Assembly: GCF_900604355.1 (NCBI RefSeq) | Contig: NZ_UWOE01000001.1 | Span: 2,480,001 to 2,544,000, forward strand | Source of the DNA: Luxibacter massiliensis | Lineage (GTDB): Bacteria; Bacillota; Clostridia; Lachnospirales; Lachnospiraceae | Length of the DNA: 64,000 bases | Direction: 5' to 3' | In this document: piece by piece, positions 1 through 8,370 of the stretch | Position numbering within the stretch: the first letter of the stretch is position 1 | Layout of the letters: each line of letters starts with the position of its first letter | Position numbers and translations under genes: made by a program | Notes under the pieces: model-generated | Told to the model about the DNA's origin: nothing | What the model saw: the letters and a program-made list of their open reading frames with translations, nothing else | The model's database searches: none

Positions 1-2343
1 TGAATGGATCCCCGCACGCTCAATGTGCTCCATGATTCCAGGAATCAGGATATCCTCACCATCACAGACAGCATCTACCTCTATTTCTTTCCCCTGTAAA
101 TATTTATCTACCAAAATGGGATGGTCCTGTGCAATCCGGTTGATGATCCCCATAAATTCATCAATATCATGGTCATTAATAGCAATCTGCATCCCCTGGC
201 CCCCAAGGACATAAGATGGACGTACCAGCACCGGATATCCCAGCTTGCGGGCCACTTCCTTTGCCTCTTCTGCCGTAAACACGGTGCCTCCTGTGGGCCT
301 GGGAATCTGGCATTCCTCCAATATCTCATCAAACAGCTCCCTGTCCTCGGCTCTGTCTACATTTTCCGCAGAAGTCCCCAGGATTGGCACCCCCATTTCC
401 ATCAGGCTTTCTGTCAGCTTAATGGCTGTCTGCCCGCCAAACTGCACCACAGCGCCATGGGGTTTTTCCAGCTTCACAATATTCTCCACATCTTCTGGAG
501 TCAAAGGCTCAAAATACAGCTTATCCGCAATATCAAAATCTGTACTGACTGTCTCAGGATTATTGTTTACAATAATAGTCTCGTAACCCTCTTTAGAAAA
601 TGCCCATGTACAGTGTACAGAGCAGAAGTCAAATTCAATACCCTGTCCAATTCTAATTGGCCCAGACCCGAGTACAAGAACTTTCTTCTTATTTTTCCTA
701 TTTTCAGCTTCATTTTCCCGGCCATATACAGAGTAATAATAGGGCGTGGCTGCCGCAAATTCTGCCGCACAAGTATCTACCATCTTATAGGCTGCGGTGA
801 TGCCGCTGGCATAGCGCATATCGTGGATTTCCTGTTCTGTCCTTCCTGTCAGCCCTGCGATAACCTGATCTGGGAACTCCAGGCGTTTTGCTTCTCTCAG
901 GAGTTCTGTATTTAATTCCTCCGTTTTCAGAATTTGTTCCATTTCCACAAGAACAGCAATTTTATCAATAAACCACTTATCAATTTTTGTGATGCTGTGG
1001 ATCACATCATAACCAATCCCCCGGCGGACAGCCTCAGCAATCCTCCAAATTCGCATGTCATCTACAATCCCAAGCTCCTCCAGCAGATCGCTCTCTGAAA
1101 TAGCCGTAAAATCATAGGACATAAGGCTGTCCACATGCTGTTCCAGGGAACGGATGGCTTTCATCAGGGCCCCCTCAAAGTTATCACAAATGCTCATGAC
1201 CTCGCCTGTCGCCTTCATCTGCGTAGTCAATGTCCTTTTAGCGCTGATAAATTTATCAAAGGGAAGCCTTGGGATTTTTACAACACAGTAGTCCAGCATT
1301 GGCTCAAAACTTGCATAAGTTTTACCTGTGATAGCATTTTTTATCTCATCGAGAGTATAACCAAGGGCGATTTTAGCCGCCACTTTCGCTATCGGGTATC
1401 CTGTAGCTTTTGATGCCAAGGCAGAAGAACGGCTCACCCGGGGATTCACCTCGATTACACAGTACTCAAAACTCTCCGGGTGCAGCGCATACTGGACATT
1501 ACACCCACCAGTAATATTCAGCTCTGAAATGATATTCAAGGCTGATGTACGCAGCATTTGGTACTCTTTGTCGCCCAGGGTCTGGGAAGGAGCTACAACA
1601 ATACTGTCCCCGGTATGCACGCCTACCGGATCTATATTTTCCATATTGCAGACAGTGATACAATTCCCTCTCCCGTCACGCATAACTTCATACTCAATTT
1701 CCTTCCATCCCGCTATGCACCGCTCCACAAGAACCTGCCCTACCCGTGAAAGACGCAGGCCATTCTCCAGAATCTCCACCAGCTGGCCAGCATTATTTGC
1801 AATGCCCCCGCCGCTTCCACCCAATGTATAGGCAGGACGCAGGACAACAGGGTAGCCGATCTTATTTGCAAACGCAAGTCCGTCTTCTACATTTTCTACT
1901 ACTAATGAAGCTGCCACGGGTTCCCCGATCTTTTCCATTGTAGCTTTAAATTCCAGGCGGTCTTCCGCTTTTTTTATTGTCTCCGAGGTAGTCCCTATGA
2001 GCCGGACATTATTTTCCCTCAGAAAACCAGACTCCTCCAATTCCATTGCCAGGTTTAACCCTGCCTGCCCTCCCAATGTGGGAAGCACACTATCGGGATT
2101 TTCCTTCCTGACCAGCTGCTCCACTACTTCCAATGTAAGGGGTTCAATATACACACGGTCCGCTATATCTTTGTCTGTCATAATGGTGGCAGGATTTGAA
2201 TTTAAAAGAACTACTTCAATCCCTTCCTCCTTAAGTGAGCGGCAGGCCTGTGTCCCTGCATAGTCAAACTCTGCGGCCTGTCCGATGACTATAGGGCCTG
2301 AGCCTATGACTAGTACTTTTTTTATACGGCTGTCCTTTGGCAT
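1..2343 (-). CDS. carB: Carbamoyl-phosphate synthase large subunit, 3' end cut by window start
   Basis: Large subunit of carbamoyl-phosphate synthase, which uses ammonia released by CarA, bicarbonate and two ATP to make carbamoyl phosphate for pyrimidine and arginine synthesis in the cytoplasm. About 781 of the usual ~1,070 residues lie in the window; the C-terminal part runs off position 1. The reading starts MPKDSRIKKVLVIGSGPIVI, the first ATP-grasp half, with GGSGGGIA and IEVNPRVSRSSALASKATGY visible; the second half restarts with KKVLVLGSGPIRIGQGIEFD. The internal repeat of the GSGPI(V/R)IGQ motif is the family's hallmark duplication. The start codon overlaps the carA stop by one base (TAATG), so the two are translationally coupled. 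Identification is certain; nothing odd in the visible part. Confidence 0.97.
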   Translation of the reverse strand, partial: MPKDSRIKKVLVIGSGPIVIGQAAEFDYAGTQACRSLKEEGIEVVLLNSNPATIMTDKDIADRVYIEPLTLEVVEQLVRKENPDSVLPTLGGQAGLNLAMELEESGFLRENNVRLIGTTSETIKKAEDRLEFKATMEKIGEPVAASLVVENVEDGLAFANKIGYPVVLRPAYTLGGSGGGIANNAGQLVEILENGLRLSRVGQVLVERCIAGWKEIEYEVMRDGRGNCITVCNMENIDPVGVHTGDSIVVAPSQTLGDKEYQMLRTSALNIISELNITGGCNVQYALHPESFEYCVIEVNPRVSRSSALASKATGYPIAKVAAKIALGYTLDEIKNAITGKTYASFEPMLDYCVVKIPRLPFDKFISAKRTLTTQMKATGEVMSICDNFEGALMKAIRSLEQHVDSLMSYDFTAISESDLLEELGIVDDMRIWRIAEAVRRGIGYDVIHSITKIDKWFIDKIAVLVEMEQILKTEELNTELLREAKRLEFPDQVIAGLTGRTEQEIHDMRYASGITAAYKMVDTCAAEFAAATPYYYSVYGRENEAENRKNKKKVLVLGSGPIRIGQGIEFDFCSVHCTWAFSKEGYETIIVNNNPETVSTDFDIADKLYFEPLTPEDVENIVKLEKPHGAVVQFGGQTAIKLTESLMEMGVPILGTSAENVDRAEDRELFDEILEECQIPRPTGGTVFTAEEAKEVARKLGYPVLVRPSYVLGGQGMQIAINDHDIDEFMGIINRIAQDHPILVDKYLQGKEIEVDAVCDGEDILIPGIMEHIERAGIHS

Positions 2344-3413
2344 TATTTTGTCCCTCCCATCATCTCAATAAATCTGTCGAACAGGTAACCTGAATCTTGG
2401 GGCCCCGGGCACGCCTCAGGATGGAACTGCACAGTAAAAATATTCTTTCCCATATATTCCAGGCCCTCATTAGTCCCATCATTCACATTTGTAAATGCAG
2501 GCACTGCCACATCCGGGTCTATGCTTTGTGTATCCACCACATATCCATGGTTCTGTGAGGAAATATAAACCCGCCCTGTCTTTAAATCCTTAACTGGATG
2601 GTTTCCTCCTCTATGCCCATATTTTAGCTTATGTGTAGCTCCGCCTGTCGCCAGCGCCATCAACTGATGCCCCAGGCATATTGCAAAAATGGGAATGTCT
2701 GTATTGTACAGTTTCTTGATTTCATTGATAATAGATACGCAGTCCGCAGGATCCCCCGGGCCATTGGAGAGCATAATGCCATCGGGATTGGCTGAAATGA
2801 TTTCTTCCGCAGTTGTATGCGCCGGATATACCGTCACCTCACAGCCGCGCTTATTTAGAGAATTGGAAATATTATTTTTAGCTCCCAGGTCTAACAAAGC
2901 TACCTTCTTCTTGTCCCCTTTCAGCACATATTTCTCACTGCAGGTCACTCTGGTAACGACGTCGCCCACTCTGTAGTTCTTTAGCTTAGGCAGTATTTCT
3001 TCTATATTGAAGTGCTCATTTGTAGTAATCATTCCGTTCATTGTGCCTTTTTCTCTAAGCAGTTTCGTCAGGGCCCGGGTATCGATATCAGCAATACCAG
3101 GAATACCCTGCTTTTCCAGGAACCTCTGAAGTGTTCCCTCACATCTGAAATTACTGGGCACACGGGATATCTCCCTGACAATGTATCCATCAGGCCAGGC
3201 CCTGGAAGATTCCATGTCTGGCGTAATGCCGTAATTTCCAATCAACGGATAGGTCATGGCCACTGCCTGGCCCGCATAAGAAGGGTCAGTCAGCACCTCC
3301 AAATACCCTGTCATAGAGGTATTAAATACGATTTCACTGATCATATCCTTTCTGGAACCTATGCTCTTCCCTGTAAACACGGTTCCATTTTCCAATATCA
3401 GAAACGCTTTCAT
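2343..3413 (-). CDS. carA: Carbamoyl-phosphate synthase small (glutaminase) subunit
   Basis: Glutamine amidotransferase subunit that hydrolyses glutamine and channels ammonia to CarB. The N-terminal CarA-specific domain (residues 1-~150) starts MKAFLILENGTVFTGKSIG and contains FNTSMTGYLEVLTDPSYAGQ; the class I glutaminase domain follows, with the nucleophile Cys in PIFAICLGHQLMAL and His/Glu in FHPEACPGPQD. The start at 3413 is chosen over an in-frame ATG at 3434 because AGGTGA lies seven bases upstream of 3413; this gives 356 aa, normal for the family. It is the first gene of a carAB pair with a good promoter at 3505-3533. The rest of the pyrimidine pathway is not in the window. Confidence 0.97.
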   Translation of the reverse strand: MKAFLILENGTVFTGKSIGSRKDMISEIVFNTSMTGYLEVLTDPSYAGQAVAMTYPLIGNYGITPDMESSRAWPDGYIVREISRVPSNFRCEGTLQRFLEKQGIPGIADIDTRALTKLLREKGTMNGMITTNEHFNIEEILPKLKNYRVGDVVTRVTCSEKYVLKGDKKKVALLDLGAKNNISNSLNKRGCEVTVYPAHTTAEEIISANPDGIMLSNGPGDPADCVSIINEIKKLYNTDIPIFAICLGHQLMALATGGATHKLKYGHRGGNHPVKDLKTGRVYISSQNHGYVVDTQSIDPDVAVPAFTNVNDGTNEGLEYMGKNIFTVQFHPEACPGPQDSGYLFDRFIEMMGGTK

Positions 3414-3504
3414 TGACTCACCTGTTCCCTTCATAATAGTTTACATGAGAAAGGCACTCCTGATGTTTTCCATTCCAGAGCGCCCCCGTTCTCAAATTGT
3501 AAAG

Positions 3505-3533
3505 ATTATACTATATTTAAAACCATATTTCAA
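3505..3533 (-). promoter_or_regulatory. Promoter of carAB
   Basis: On the minus strand TTGAAA (3533-3528) and TATAAT (3510-3505) are separated by exactly 17 bp, a near-consensus vegetative promoter about 90 bp ahead of the carA start. The leader contains a weak hairpin (GGCGCTC pairing with GAGTGCC) but I see no clear PyrR attenuator or T-run. Confidence 0.75.
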
Positions 3534-3589
3534 CAAAATTTTTGTACAACAATCCAATGTGTTTCCTGCTGATTTTTATAAGAAATCTA

Positions 3590-4810
3590 TTACTGATAGC
3601 TCCAGTATATAACGATTTTATTCATCACATTGTCATCCTGATATGTATACTGCACACTTTCCAGGCCATAATAGTTCAGCAGGTTCTGAGCCGCAGACTG
3701 CACCAGATTATTCAGTACATAGTCATGGGCCTCCTGGTACAGAGTATCATTGGCAAACTTACAGGTAAAAGAAGGGGAGCCATTATAAACAGACTCATTC
3801 ATATCCTGCAGAAGCTGCTCAGGGTTAAACGCTTCATAATACATGCCATTGAGCTTATAGTAATTTAAATCCATTGATGTACACGGCGGATAGGCAACTT
3901 CCGTATCCATTACATGGTTCTTTAAAAGTTCTGCATCACTGCAGCACAGATAATCATAATTAATCGCCTGCAGAGGTACGCCCGTGCTTCCGTCACCGCC
4001 TAAAAAGACCGGATCTCCAAACGTTATATCCATCTGGTAGTACTGCCCGTCGCATTTCACAATGTTCCATGCATGTGCCCCCTGCTGCGGTATATTCCCA
4101 GTTACATAAATACATTCAATCCCGATCTGCTGCAAAAGATACTGGGCCGCTCTTGAATATCCTGCACAGACAGAGGATTTTCCCACAAGAGAACTGTAAA
4201 TAGTCTGGTTATCCGGCGCTTCCAGATTATAATCCACTGTATTTACAATATATTCAAAGATATATTTAATTTTGTCATACTCCGTCATTTCAGGGGTAAT
4301 TCCAGAAAGACATTCCTGAGCCGCAGCTTCGATTTCTGCCTGCTTTCCTGCCCTCTCTCCGCCAGTATACATCTGATAAATAGAAACAGCAGAATAGCCG
4401 TCAAAACGCTTCACTGTCATTTCCCCTCTACACCAGAACAGCTCCGGCCTATCATTAAAAATAAAATCACAGATCTTTTTCAATACGGTAATATCATCCG
4501 TGTGCACTGTTATAGAGTCCGCAGAATCTCTGATTCCCTGGTACATCTCCCGGTACAGGCTCTTTTCCTCATCAGCTAACTGCTGGTAATAGTACCCGCC
4601 TTCCACCTCTTCCTCTGCCACGGACCCGCTCTCACCCATCACCACATTCTTTGCATTCACAGCCTGGGTCCTGACAGCCTCCACTGCCTCCAGGGCAGAA
4701 TCAGATATTCCCGGCAGTAACTTATATACTGCCACCGCACCTCCTGCCAATAAACACACTGTCACAATCACCACGGGCCATATGCGCCTTCTTTTTCTTC
4801 TCTTTGCCAT
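3590..4810 (-). CDS. Membrane-anchored transglutaminase-like protein
   Basis: A 406-aa protein with a basic N-terminus (MAKRRKRRRIW), one membrane segment (about residues 11-31) and a long extracytoplasmic part. A transglutaminase-like core sits near residues 190-275: the catalytic Cys in SSVCAGYSRAAQYLL, His in GAHAWNIV and Asp in YYQMDITFGDP, spaced as in the Transglut_core family. Such proteins can act as cysteine proteases or cross-linking enzymes at the cell surface; the substrate cannot be told. It is a single gene with its own promoter (4887-4915) and AAGGAA ribosome site. The C-terminal ~130 residues match nothing I recognise. Family call is good, role is open. Confidence 0.8.
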   Translation of the reverse strand: MAKRRKRRRIWPVVIVTVCLLAGGAVAVYKLLPGISDSALEAVEAVRTQAVNAKNVVMGESGSVAEEEVEGGYYYQQLADEEKSLYREMYQGIRDSADSITVHTDDITVLKKICDFIFNDRPELFWCRGEMTVKRFDGYSAVSIYQMYTGGERAGKQAEIEAAAQECLSGITPEMTEYDKIKYIFEYIVNTVDYNLEAPDNQTIYSSLVGKSSVCAGYSRAAQYLLQQIGIECIYVTGNIPQQGAHAWNIVKCDGQYYQMDITFGDPVFLGGDGSTGVPLQAINYDYLCCSDAELLKNHVMDTEVAYPPCTSMDLNYYKLNGMYYEAFNPEQLLQDMNESVYNGSPSFTCKFANDTLYQEAHDYVLNNLVQSAAQNLLNYYGLESVQYTYQDDNVMNKIVIYWSYQ

Positions 4811-4886
4811 AAACGTTCCTTCTATGCTAATTATTGTTACAAAAAACTAGCAGCAGCCTAATTAAATAACCACTGTTTTAATAATA

Positions 4887-4915
4887 ATTATAATTGAGAG
4901 CCTGTAAAAGTTCAA
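4887..4915 (-). promoter_or_regulatory. Promoter of the transglutaminase-like gene
   Basis: On the minus strand TTGAAC (4915-4910) and TATAAT (4892-4887) are separated by 17 bp. The gene start is about 77 bp downstream. Confidence 0.7.
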
Positions 4916-4924
4916 GATTTTGTG

Positions 4925-4983
4925 AACGAGGACGTAATAAAGTGTAATTTTAATACGTCCTCGTTTTACTTTTGTGGTGTACC
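4925..4983. repeat. REP-like palindromic repeat (copy A)
   Basis: An intergenic hairpin, AACGAGGACGTA (4925-4936) pairing with TACGTCCTCGTT (4954-4965), followed by the tag GTGGTGTACC (4974-4983). The same GGACGTA/TACGTCC stem plus the tag occur in the terminal repeats of the RAYT unit at 57825-58776 and at 62200-62255. The stem may also serve as a terminator or mRNA-stabilising structure. Confidence 0.7.
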
Positions 4984-5082
4984 TATTTTACATTTTTTTA
5001 TAAAGTCCGACACATTCCGCAGCTTTTTTATGCTCTGCTGCACTTTTTTGTGATATGATGTTATAAAGAGGTGATACAATTG

Positions 5083-5256
5083 ATGCATGTTTTTTATTGT
5101 ATAAAATGCAAGAGATACCATTATACTAATAATAAGTCACATGCCCTTTGCTGTGGTGTTCCTATGTATTATGTGGATGTGGAATTCACGGATTTTGTTA
5201 AGATGAGCCGTGAAGAACGGGAGGCCTTTCTTCTGATTTATTCTCTTGCGGAATAG
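5083..5256 (+). CDS. Small cysteine-rich (zinc-knuckle-like) protein
   Basis: A 57-residue protein starting MHVFYCIKCKRYHY, with CxxC near the N-terminus and a second CC pair (ALCCGVPMYY), a pattern that suggests a small zinc-binding fold; the rest is acidic and hydrophobic. The ATG at 5083 is chosen because GAGGTG ends about nine bases upstream; an in-frame GTG at 5071 lies inside that ribosome site. It is the first of two tiny genes in tandem (next at 5378). Function unknown. The good ribosome site and coherent composition make it likely to be real. Confidence 0.6.
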   Translation: MHVFYCIKCKRYHYTNNKSHALCCGVPMYYVDVEFTDFVKMSREEREAFLLIYSLAE

Positions 5257-5377
5257 TTTTGTCTACATATTCTTTCTTTTTTTGGGGACACTGGATATAA
5301 GTGTATTGGCGTGTGCTATAAAGGGAATACACTCATTTATTTTCCATTTCTTCAAATATCAAAAGGAGAGACCTATT

Positions 5378-5527
5378 ATGAGAGAAATCAAGCTGCCTTC
5401 CAAAACTACGGAAGCAAATGTTTATGATGACGGCAATATCCCAGAAATTGATCTACCAGGAAAGTCCAGCATGTTGGATGTAATTCCAGATGAAGTTCCC
5501 AGAAGGGATGGCCCGGGCGGTGAATAA
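5378..5527 (+). CDS. Very small acidic peptide ending in RRDGPGGE
   Basis: A 49-residue peptide, MREIKLPSKTTEANVYDDG at the start and PRRDGPGGE at the end, preceded by AAAGGAG eight bases ahead of the ATG and followed by a strong terminator at 5591-5626. It has no signal peptide, membrane segment or cysteine. The conserved-looking Pro/Asp/Gly-rich tail makes it look like a folded small protein or a modified-peptide precursor, but no maturation enzyme lies beside it. I cannot assign a function; the gene is supported by its ribosome site and terminator. Confidence 0.55.
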   Translation: MREIKLPSKTTEANVYDDGNIPEIDLPGKSSMLDVIPDEVPRRDGPGGE

Positions 5528-5590
5528 CATGCCAATAGGAAACAATCCTTTACTGAGGTTTCCTGAGACAAAATTATAGTTTTGACAGAA

Positions 5591-5626
5591 GAGCCGGGGT
5601 GGGTATGCCAACCCCGGTTCTTTGTC
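5591..5626. terminator. Hairpin terminator between convergent genes
   Basis: GAGCCGGGGT (5591-5600) pairs with ACCCCGGTTC (5611-5620) with one G-U pair, followed by TTTGTCTT. It ends the small-peptide transcript and lies between convergent genes, so it may work in both directions. Confidence 0.75.
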
Positions 5627-5658
5627 TTGACTTCAGGGATACTTTTAAATTTCCTGAG

Positions 5659-8229
5659 CTATATTTGCCGGGAAGGCGCTGCCTCCCCAATCTTAAGAAT
5701 TTTAAGTATCATGTCTGCGGTCCCTACATTATATCCACTAGCCGCATATACACAATTCATATTTTTATCTGTCACCAAAATCAGGGGAGCACTTTCCGGG
5801 TCAACATAGAATCTTCTCCCCAGCTCAGACACACGCTCCTCTGTAGAATCGTACAGTATCTCCGCATGATCTAAAAGCGCCAGCGCTTTTTGTACAGTCG
5901 GATGCTCCAGGGCGGCCTTATTATTTACAAAAAGGATAATGGGATTTTCCACCTGGTTAAACTCTTCCCCGCGTTCACACAGTTCATTTAATATATGCTC
6001 AGTAGGTTCCTGGCCTTCCGTCAGCCATGCCACAAGGGCCGGCCTCCCCCCCAGCACTTCCCCCATAACCTTGTCCTCTCCCTCCTGGTTTTTGACCGTA
6101 AAGGAAGGGATTGGCACACACTCCAGCATCTGGTCAAGCCGTGCTTCCTTAAGCTTTAAATCTAAGGCTACTTCACAGTCCGGGCAGACTGCAGCCGCTG
6201 CCATCCTTCCAAGCACATTGCCATTGGGAAGCCTGTTTGCAGTGATAACTTCGTATATGCCTGCAGGCACGCTGATTTCTGCTGTACTTTGAAAATTTAT
6301 CCCACTTAAATCCAGCAGCTTTTTCTCATCCCCGGATACTCTGGCAACCGTCCAATTCTGGAAATAAACAAAGCGCCCGCCCTCCTCCATGCAAATTTTT
6401 AATTTGCCTTCCTTTTCAGGGCAGATTACCTTCACAAAGGCCCCCTCTTTATAATATTCCATTTCCCCATCTATAGGGTTAAGCCTTGCCGGAATACCAA
6501 GAGTCCTGCAGACTGCCACAAATAAGATTTCCTGTGACTGCCTGCTGCCGGCCTTATAAGTGAGGCAAGGCAGAGGGCAGGTCAAAAGTGCACTATACTC
6601 AGCCTCCCCAGCTTCCTCAATTCCATGTCTGATGAACCTCCATATATTTACCGGATCAGCCTTAAAGGCCTCCTTCTCCTTCTTGGACAGCAGGCCGTCA
6701 ATTCCTCCCCTGTAATCCGTCAGCATTTCATTAAAAATCCTGGGAGCCAGAATATATTTTACAAATATATCCCCGGGAAATAAATCCTTATACTGAAGGG
6801 CATGTTCTAAATGAGCCTCTAAAATTTCTGCTTTTAGATCCAGCAGATCCTTTTCACTCAAAGTTTCTATTAATAATTTTCTGTAATCGGCGCTATCAAG
6901 AGAAACTACAGGCCTGCCCCTCTTACTTAAACTTCCTGAGAGGAATCTGCTTACTTCCTCTTCATTCCCCGTCCCCTTCTTCTCCAGCCTGGCTACAGTC
7001 CGCGCAGCAAGCTTGCTCTTTTGCTGTTTTTTCTGTTCCTCTGTCACAAACCCACTGTGGATCACCGCATCCCTTGGAGCAAAGAACTGAAAGTCCTTCC
7101 AGCCATTCAAATATGCGCGCCTACCCTGGCAATCCTCTTTGTTTTCTTCTTGGCCCCCTATGTCCCATTTCTTTTTTAATGCCAGAGTCACCTCGCTGCA
7201 TTCCCTGACATCTAAAACATATGAATCCTCCGCATTATCTAGGCTTCCCCGGATTCGGCAGCTTCCCAGCCCCAGTTCTATATCCACTTTTCCCTCTTCC
7301 CCTGCCAGCATCTTTGCCACAGGGAAAAACTCTGCATAATTTAAAACCTCTATCCTTACTTTTGCGCCAACCCCAGGACGGCCTTCTGCATCTATTACCT
7401 TTACTGTCACTCTGCGGGTATGTGCGTACCTCTTAATTTCATTGATTTCTGTTGTAATGCCCTGGGTGGATACAATGTCCTCCCTGCACACCACATCTCC
7501 TGCCAGTAATAAATCTCCATACCATCTGGAGTGAATCAGCATTGCCCTGGATGAAGCATGTAAAAACCACCCTTTATCCAGCACCTCTTCAGGTTCACAG
7601 GCTCCTAAGAAATGCCACGTCCCTTTGCACCATGCCTCCACCCACGCATGGTTATCGTCACAATGGGACCATCTTGGGGCGTATACCTGCCTGGCAGGGA
7701 TTCCCATGCTTCTAAGTACACTGACAGTAAACGTGGATTCTTCCCCACATCGTCCCCGGGCACTTTTATATACTGTCATCGGGGATGCTGTCCTATCATC
7801 GGAGGCCCTGTATGACGCCTCCTGGGCGCACCAGTAATTCAGGGCCAGCACAGCGTCTTCCACCGCCGCCTTTATGGGCACCTCTCCCTTTGCCTTTTCA
7901 TAAAAAAAGCTTCTGCACGGACTAATATCCTCAGTATTAATCCTGTGGTATACTACATATTGGCAAAAAATTTCCTCCCCGGCCTCTGCCCTATAGATAC
8001 CATTCTCCCATAGAAATACTCCATGGCGGGCATAGTCTAAAAATGTCTCAAAGGGGTAATTGACCATATCCGATAAAGGCATATTGCCATAAAGGTACAT
8101 CAGCAATATTTGTTCTGACGGCCCGCACAACTGAATCTTTCTATCAATTCTATGAAATAAACCGGGAATAATTCTGCATTTCTCTTTATAAACTTGCTTT
8201 ATTTTTCTTATAAATTCTTCAGAAAACAT
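5659..8229 (-). CDS. Large transglutaminase-like protein with thioredoxin-like C-terminus
   Basis: An 856-aa protein without a signal peptide. Reading from the N-terminus: a helical region (1-~150); a transglutaminase core near 165-240 with Cys in GRCGEESTFTVSVLRSMGIP, His in DDNHAWVEAW and an acidic residue in GACEPEE; a beta-sandwich segment near 275-345 resembling a carboxypeptidase regulatory repeat (VTVKVIDAEGRPGVGAKVRI); a second, degenerate transglutaminase-like stretch near 540-600 (LFVAVCRTLGIPARLN); and a thioredoxin-like C-terminus from about 715 lacking a CxxC (GRPALVAWLTEGQEPTEHIL). The start at 8229 follows GAGAGGAG; an in-frame codon at 8244 lies upstream of that site. It follows the M17 aminopeptidase gene on the same strand, hinting at peptide turnover. 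Substrate unknown. Confidence 0.8.
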   Translation of the reverse strand: MFSEEFIRKIKQVYKEKCRIIPGLFHRIDRKIQLCGPSEQILLMYLYGNMPLSDMVNYPFETFLDYARHGVFLWENGIYRAEAGEEIFCQYVVYHRINTEDISPCRSFFYEKAKGEVPIKAAVEDAVLALNYWCAQEASYRASDDRTASPMTVYKSARGRCGEESTFTVSVLRSMGIPARQVYAPRWSHCDDNHAWVEAWCKGTWHFLGACEPEEVLDKGWFLHASSRAMLIHSRWYGDLLLAGDVVCREDIVSTQGITTEINEIKRYAHTRRVTVKVIDAEGRPGVGAKVRIEVLNYAEFFPVAKMLAGEEGKVDIELGLGSCRIRGSLDNAEDSYVLDVRECSEVTLALKKKWDIGGQEENKEDCQGRRAYLNGWKDFQFFAPRDAVIHSGFVTEEQKKQQKSKLAARTVARLEKKGTGNEEEVSRFLSGSLSKRGRPVVSLDSADYRKLLIETLSEKDLLDLKAEILEAHLEHALQYKDLFPGDIFVKYILAPRIFNEMLTDYRGGIDGLLSKKEKEAFKADPVNIWRFIRHGIEEAGEAEYSALLTCPLPCLTYKAGSRQSQEILFVAVCRTLGIPARLNPIDGEMEYYKEGAFVKVICPEKEGKLKICMEEGGRFVYFQNWTVARVSGDEKKLLDLSGINFQSTAEISVPAGIYEVITANRLPNGNVLGRMAAAAVCPDCEVALDLKLKEARLDQMLECVPIPSFTVKNQEGEDKVMGEVLGGRPALVAWLTEGQEPTEHILNELCERGEEFNQVENPIILFVNNKAALEHPTVQKALALLDHAEILYDSTEERVSELGRRFYVDPESAPLILVTDKNMNCVYAASGYNVGTADMILKILKIGEAAPSRQI

Positions 8230-8370
8230 GTTGACTCCTCTCAAGCACCTCTGCTGCTTCTCTTATCTTTGCTTCCTTCCTGTGCCTGTATATAGCATCT
8301 CTGCTTACAGACAGTCCCACAAGAATATCCGGGCGCCGTCAATTTCTGCGGCAGTACTGGTTCTGCAAAA

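Noticed and set aside
121..915. 264-codon plus-strand frame across the start of the window
   Set aside because: It is antisense to carB, which has continuous family motifs; no ribosome site or protein-like features.
5378..5527. Lanthipeptide or radical-SAM peptide precursor
   Set aside because: No cysteine or maturation enzyme nearby; kept only as an unknown small peptide.
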